DNA of 64,000 bases from Asanoa sp. WMMD1127. GTDB lineage: Bacteria; Actinomycetota; Actinomycetes; Mycobacteriales; Micromonosporaceae. Below are positions 58,480-64,000 of this stretch, one piece after another. Under the pieces are notes generated by a model. That model made no database searches and had not been told where the DNA came from. It worked only from the letters and a program-made list of their open reading frames with translations. Location of the stretch: the NCBI RefSeq assembly GCF_029626225.1, contig NZ_JARUBP010000001.1, positions 4,216,001 through 4,280,000 on the forward strand, in the 5' to 3' direction. Both the position numbers and the translations under genes were made by a program. How positions within the stretch are numbered: position 1 is the first letter of the stretch; each line of letters starts with the position of its first letter.

Positions 58480-59688
58480 TTAAAGCCGGTCGCCCGAGAG
58501 CACGCTGGAGAAGCCGCGGATCAGGCGGAGGTTGGCCTGCCCGCCCAGCGCCGGCGGGATCACCGAGGCGAGCCGGCGGGTGAGCGGGTTGACGGGCTTG
58601 TTGGTGGTCTCGCGGGCGGCCATCCGGGAGACGCGGCGCACGCGCCGGGCCCTGGTGCGCTCGTAGGCCCGCAGGTGTGCGGCCGTGCCGCCGGCCTGGA
58701 TCGCCGCCCGCAGCAGCCAGGCGTCTTCGAGGGCCTGGTTGGCGCCCTGGGCCTGGGAGGGCGGGAAGGCGTGCGCGGCGTCGCCGAGCAACGTGGTGCG
58801 GCCGGCGCCCCAGGCATCGGGCACCTCGTGGACGACGTGCGGGAAGCAGCCGAGGTCAGTGTCCGCATAGGACGCGAGCAGGGTGCGCACCGGGGCGGGG
58901 TAGGCCGCGAACCGGGCGCGCAGGTCGGGTTCGGCTTCCGTGCTGTCGAACCACCATTGGAGCAGCCCGTTGCCGGCCGGCATGAGACCGACGAGCCCGG
59001 CGGGGCCGACGTAGAGGCGCGCCGTCGTGCCGGCCGCGATCTCCGGCAGCACGGGGGTGAGGCCCTGCCAGGTGGTCCAGCCGACCTCCCGGGCCGGCGG
59101 CCCGCCCCGGACCGCGGACCGGGCCCCGTCGGCGCCGACCACCACGTCAGCCCGGTGCACCGTCCCGTCCACACCGACCAACGCGGCCCTCTCTGGCCCG
59201 CCCTCCGCGTTCGCATTCGACCCGCCCTCGGCGTTCGTGTTCGGCAGGCCTTCGGCATTCGTGCGCTGATCGGAGGGCGCGGCCTTCGCGCGCGCCTTGC
59301 CGGCGCCGGCGCTCGCGACAGGATGCCCGTACCGGATGGTGCCGTCGGGAAGTCCGTCGGCCAGGTGGCGCAGCAGCCGGTTGCGCGGCACGGTGAGGAC
59401 CGGGAAGCCGGTGCGGCGGTGGAGCACCGTGAGGTCGAAGCGGAAGATCGGCCGGTCCCGCTCGTCGCGCGCCTCCAAGCGGTCGATCCGGCCGCCGATC
59501 CCGTCCGGCAGCGGCGCGCCGAGCGCGGCCAGCGCCGCCGCGCCGTTGCTGTAGATCGTCACGGCCGCGCCGCCTTCACGGAGGCCCGGCGCGGCTTCCA
59601 GCACCCGCACGGCAAGCCCGTCGCGCACCAGGCCGCCGGCCAGCGCCAGCCCGCCGATCCCCGCGCCGGCGATCAGAACGTCCAGCAT
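58480..59688 (-). CDS. FAD-dependent monooxygenase (PHBH-like) with octapeptide tandem insert
   Basis: This 402-residue flavoprotein has dinucleotide-binding LIAGAGIGGLALAGGL (6-21), the DG motif VVVGADGARSAVR and the GD motif TTLLGDAAHAFPPSQAQGANQALEDAWLL. It hydroxylates an aromatic or polyketide-like substrate using NAD(P)H. Between the first domain and the DG motif an insert of about 25 residues has three copies of an NAEG-containing octapeptide (RTNAEGLP, NTNAEGGS, NANAEGGP) coded by 24-bp tandem repeats at 59195-59266. The substrate is unknown. The start is ATG 59688. Confidence 0.9.
   Translation of the reverse strand: MLDVLIAGAGIGGLALAGGLVRDGLAVRVLEAAPGLREGGAAVTIYSNGAAALAALGAPLPDGIGGRIDRLEARDERDRPIFRFDLTVLHRRTGFPVLTVPRNRLLRHLADGLPDGTIRYGHPVASAGAGKARAKAAPSDQRTNAEGLPNTNAEGGSNANAEGGPERAALVGVDGTVHRADVVVGADGARSAVRGGPPAREVGWTTWQGLTPVLPEIAAGTTARLYVGPAGLVGLMPAGNGLLQWWFDSTEAEPDLRARFAAYPAPVRTLLASYADTDLGCFPHVVHEVPDAWGAGRTTLLGDAAHAFPPSQAQGANQALEDAWLLRAAIQAGGTAAHLRAYERTRARRVRRVSRMAARETTNKPVNPLTRRLASVIPPALGGQANLRLIRGFSSVLSGDRL
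59195..59266. repeat. three 24-bp tandem repeats inside the monooxygenase gene
   Basis: Units 59195-59218, 59219-59242 and 59243-59266 share the pattern (ggcccg)ccctccgcgttcg and keep the reading frame. They encode eight residues each, with a constant Asn-Ala-Glu-Gly. They look like a minisatellite in a surface loop. Confidence 0.85.
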
Positions 59689-59739
59689 CTTCGCAGCTTA
59701 GAGTGGTGCGGCAAGTGCGGACATCGGGGACAATGAGAC

Positions 59740-59889
59740 ATGGCGTCGATGGCAGACAAGATCCGCGATTTCCTCCGCAGCCCCCGCGGCCAGCGCATGG
59801 TGCAGCAGGGCCGCGCCCAACTCGCCAAGCCCGAAAACCAGCGCCGGCTCCAGCAACTGGCCAACCGCCTGCGCAGCCGCGGGCGTTAA
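59740..59889 (+). CDS. small basic protein of unknown function
   Basis: A 49-codon ORF starts at ATG 59740 (MASMADKIRDFLRSPRGQRM) and ends RRLQQLANRLRSRGR. It is strongly basic, helical in prediction by eye, and has good third-position G/C bias. It is divergent from the monooxygenase gene and lies 43 bp before the deaminase gene. Similar short helical 'PRGQ...RLRSR' proteins occur in actinomycetes, but I cannot name a function. There is no strong ribosome site. Confidence 0.6.
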   Translation: MASMADKIRDFLRSPRGQRMVQQGRAQLAKPENQRRLQQLANRLRSRGR

Positions 59890-59932
59890 TCCCGAGCGGT
59901 TCATGGCCAGGGGCGGCTAGCCTGCCCTGGCC

Positions 59933-60904
59933 ATGACCACGTTGCCGCCCGTCGCGCACCTGCACGTGCACCTCGAGAGTGCCGTGCGGTGGTCGACGCT
60001 GGGCGAGATCGCCACGGCCAACGGCATCGCGTTCCCCGACCACCTGCGCGGCGGCGCCCACCGGTTCACGTCCTTCGGGGATTTCTTCGACCAGAACCAG
60101 CTCGTACGCGAGTGCCTGCGCCGCCCCTCCGACTTCCACCGGGTCGCGGTCGAGTTCTGCGCGGACCAGGTGGCCCAGGGCGTGGGTTATGTCGAGGTGT
60201 CGTTCACGGCGGCCGCGCACGGCGAGCGACTCGGCGACCTCGGCATGCCGCTCGCCGCGGTCCTCGACGGGCTCGCGGAAGGCGGCGAGCGCCACGGCCT
60301 CGACTGGAAGGTCATCCTCGACACCTCCCGCCGCCGCTCGGTCGAGCGGGCGTGGCGCACCCTCGACCTGGCCCGCAAACACGACCGCGTGGTCGCCGTC
60401 GGCCTGGCCGGCGACGAGGACCACCCGGCCGCGCCGTTCGCCGCGGTCTTCGCCGAGGCGCGGGAGGCGGGCCTGCACGTCGTGCACCACGCGGGCGAGG
60501 CGGCCGGCCCGGCCAGCATCCGCGAGGCGCTCGACGTGGGCCTGACCGAGCGCCTCGGCCACGGCATCCGGGTGCTCGACGACCCGGACCTGACCGCCGA
60601 GGTACGCGACCGTGCAATCCCGCTCGAAGTCTGCCCGACGAGCAACGTCGCACTGGGCTTCGTGCCGTCCCTTGTGGAGCACCCGTTGCCCCGCCTGCGC
60701 GCGGCCGGCCTGACGGTCACCCTCAACACCGACATCCCGGAGATGGTCCACACCACCCTGCGCGACGAGTACGCCGCCGCCGCGGCCACCTTCGCCTGGA
60801 CCGCCGCCGACCTCGCAGAGCTCGCGCGGGCCTCGATCGACGCCTCCTTCGCCGACGCCGCTACGAAAGCCCGCCTCCGCGGCGAAGGAACGGTCCGTTC
60901 TTAA
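59933..60904 (+). CDS. adenosine/adenine deaminase family protein
   Basis: This 323-residue TIM-barrel deaminase has metal ligands H11 and H13 in HLHVHLESAVRW, His/Glu in VVHHAGEAAGPASI, LGHGIRVLDDPDL, VCPTSNVALGFVPSLVEHP and the late Asp in TLNTDIPEMVHTTL. Classical adenosine deaminases read HLDG and NTDDP; the changed residues (HLES, NTDI) suggest a different purine or related substrate. The start is ATG 59933. The last six codons and the stop lie inside a long inverted repeat (60885-61006). Confidence 0.88.
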   Translation: MTTLPPVAHLHVHLESAVRWSTLGEIATANGIAFPDHLRGGAHRFTSFGDFFDQNQLVRECLRRPSDFHRVAVEFCADQVAQGVGYVEVSFTAAAHGERLGDLGMPLAAVLDGLAEGGERHGLDWKVILDTSRRRSVERAWRTLDLARKHDRVVAVGLAGDEDHPAAPFAAVFAEAREAGLHVVHHAGEAAGPASIREALDVGLTERLGHGIRVLDDPDLTAEVRDRAIPLEVCPTSNVALGFVPSLVEHPLPRLRAAGLTVTLNTDIPEMVHTTLRDEYAAAAATFAWTAADLAELARASIDASFADAATKARLRGEGTVRS

Positions 60905-61006
60905 CGCTTTCTGCATAGGAACGGTCCGTTGCTAACACGTTCCGCGCGGCGCGCGTTAGCAACGGACCGTTCCTATGCGAAAAGCGTTAGTAACGGGCCG
61001 TTCCTT
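60885..61006. repeat. long imperfect inverted repeat (55-nt arms) made of GGAACGGTCCGTT units
   Basis: Arms 60885-60939 and 60952-61006 match at 49 of 55 positions around a 12-nt loop. Each arm contains two direct copies of GGAACGGTCCGTT-type dyads (AACGG-N-CCGTT) separated by TAACGCTTT..GCATA. Its left arm supplies the end of the deaminase ORF (Glu-Gly-Thr-Val-Arg-Ser-stop). The unit structure and the A/T-containing words differ from local sequence, which points to a mobile or amplified extragenic palindrome. It may also act as a transcription barrier. Confidence 0.85.
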
Positions 61007-61024
61007 GCTCTGGCCGGGTGGCGG

Positions 61025-61059
61025 AAGGCCCCTCGCCGTCGCCGACGGTGAGGGGCCTT
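61025..61059. terminator. strong hairpin terminator between the deaminase and sdhB
   Basis: AAGGCCCCTC (61025-61034) pairs with GAGGGGCCTT (61050-61059), and an inner CCGTC/GACGG stem extends it. T-containing CTTTCC follows on the plus strand and the reverse reads AAGG. It probably ends both the deaminase and sdh transcripts. Confidence 0.8.
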
Positions 61060-61084
61060 TCCTCCGGGGGGAGGCCGGAAGCTC

Positions 61085-61827
61085 TCAGCGGCCGCGGACC
61101 GTGGCGCCCAGGACGTCGCGGTTGAGGGCGCCGATGACCGTGAGGGGGATGCCCTTCGGGCAGACGGCCGTGCATTCGCCGGTGTTGGTGCAGCCGCCGA
61201 AGTCGGCCGCGTCGTGGGCGGCGAGCATCGACGTGGCGCGCTGGGCGCGTTCCGGCTGGCCCTGGGGGAGGGCGCCGAGGTGGGCCACCTTCGCGGCCGT
61301 GAAGAGCATCGCCGAGCCGTTGGGGCAGGCGGCCACGCAGGCGCCGCAGCCGATGCAGGCGGCGGCCTCGAAGGCGGCGTCGGCGTCCGGCTTCGGCACC
61401 GGAGTCGCGTGGGCGTCGGGGGCGCTGCCGGTCGGCGCGGAGATGTAGCCGCCCGCCTGGATGATGTGGTCGAACGCGCTCCGGTCGACCACCAGGTCCT
61501 TGACCACCGGGAACGCCCGGGCCCGCCACGGCTCGACGTCGATCGTGTCGCCGTCGCGGAAGTGTCGCATGTGGAGCTGGCAGGCGGTGGTCAGCTTCTG
61601 CGGGCCGTGCGCCACGCCGTTGATGACCATGCCGCAGGCGCCGCAGATGCCCTCGCGGCAGTCGTGGTCGAAGGCCACCGGCTCCTCGCCGGCCGCGGTG
61701 AGCTGCTCGTTGAGCACGTCGAGCACCTCCAGGAACGACATGTCCGGTGACAGGTCGTCGACCTGGTAGGACACCATCGAGCCGCGGCTGTCGCGGTCCT
61801 TCTGGCGCCAGATGCGCAGGGTCAGGT

Positions 61828-61831
<4 letters not shown>
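61085..61831 (-). CDS. sdhB: succinate dehydrogenase iron-sulfur subunit
   Basis: This 248-residue protein has the [2Fe-2S] cysteines ([17 protein letters not shown]...TACQLHM), the [4Fe-4S] motif [13 protein letters not shown] and the [3Fe-4S] motif [16 protein letters not shown]. It passes electrons from the flavin subunit to the membrane heme and quinone. The GTG start overlaps the sdhA stop (GTGA). It is the last gene of sdhCAB, an order typical of the cytochrome b558 type. Confidence 0.95.
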
Positions 61832-63764
<1,933 letters not shown>

Positions 63765-63768
<4 letters not shown>

Positions 63769-64000
63769 GCGGGTCCCACCCATCCGACGAGTACGGCGAA
63801 CGGCACCACGAGGAAGCCGGCGCAGAGGAGGATCGCGAAGCCGAGCGCGGCCACCCGGGCCCGCTGCTCGCCTTTCGCGGTGCGCTGGCCGAGCGTGCGC
63901 AGGGCGCTGAACAGCCCGTGCCGCACGTGGAAGCCGACCGCGACGACGGCCAGCGCGTAGAACAGGGTGACGGGCCAGCGGCTCGGCGCGAAGCCGGCGG
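63765..64000 (-). CDS. sdhC: succinate dehydrogenase cytochrome b558 subunit, C-terminal part
   Basis: The visible 77 residues read [35 protein letters not shown], with a heme-ligand-type His in GFHVRHG, and end with a last membrane helix ([20 protein letters not shown]). This matches the end of the five-helix cytochrome b558 membrane anchor, single-subunit type. The 5' part lies beyond position 64000. It overlaps sdhA by 4 bp. Confidence 0.93.

Overview
The window is very G+C-rich DNA with many GTG starts, 1-4 bp gene overlaps (ATGA/GTGA) and typically actinobacterial families: a SARP/BTAD regulator, DrrAB, DUF4235, a PASTA-less Ser/Thr kinase, cytochrome b558-type sdhCAB, and F5/8C-decorated glycoside hydrolases. 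It looks like chromosome of a soil or plant-associated filamentous actinomycete. Micromonosporaceae (Actinoplanes/Dactylosporangium-like) is my best guess, but the sequence alone does not prove it. I saw no rRNA, tRNA or CRISPR.

Layout. 1-740: the left part of an IS5-family element that has cut the 3' end off an XRE regulator. 811-6400: KDPG aldolase, a large SARP-type ATPase regulator and a divergent DrrAB exporter. 6566-12333: a tightly packed run of seven genes (secreted peptide, MoxR, DUF58, VWA protein, HtrA-like protease, response regulator, histidine kinase) that looks like one cell-envelope stress unit. 12331-12496: a MITE-like element inserted exactly at the convergent stop codons of the kinase and a LacI regulator. 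13633-22070: a beta-glucan utilisation locus (GH16 with three F5/8C domains, an F5/8C-DUF1996 protein, a sugar ABC importer and a GH1 beta-glucosidase) around a divergent promoter with four GAGAGCGCTCTC-type operators. 22077-31084: a mixed region with a TolB-like lipoprotein, a secreted M28 aminopeptidase, a Bcr-type MFS pump, a flavin disulfide reductase and a PadR-controlled ABC exporter with a 15-bp-arm palindromic operator.

31089-34683 encodes a PaoABC/YagTSR-type molybdenum aldehyde oxidoreductase. 37117-45861 encodes a complete form I (AYxCSFR) Mo-Cu carbon monoxide dehydrogenase operon, coxMSL, then an XdhC-YHS fusion, then coxDEFG. The cox accessory proteins may serve both Mo enzymes. 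46588-49095 holds a GH10 xylanase opposite a 26-codon leader ORF and an ECF sigma factor. 49096-61084 is a mixed region (DHA2 MFS pump, DUF4235, Ser/Thr kinase, Tex with an RGG tail, SpoIIE-like phosphatase, MarR, aminoglycoside-type kinase, FAD monooxygenase, deaminase) that contains two striking long hairpin repeats. 61085-64000 is sdhB, sdhA and the 3' part of sdhC.

Recurring theme. Several convergent gene pairs share a CTAG in which both stop codons are TAG. Mobile or hairpin elements sit on or supply gene stops at 12331 and 60885. Together these suggest that TA/CTAG stop-codon sites act as harmless landing places for small TA-targeting elements. That is the most unusual pattern I can point to here, and it is a hypothesis.
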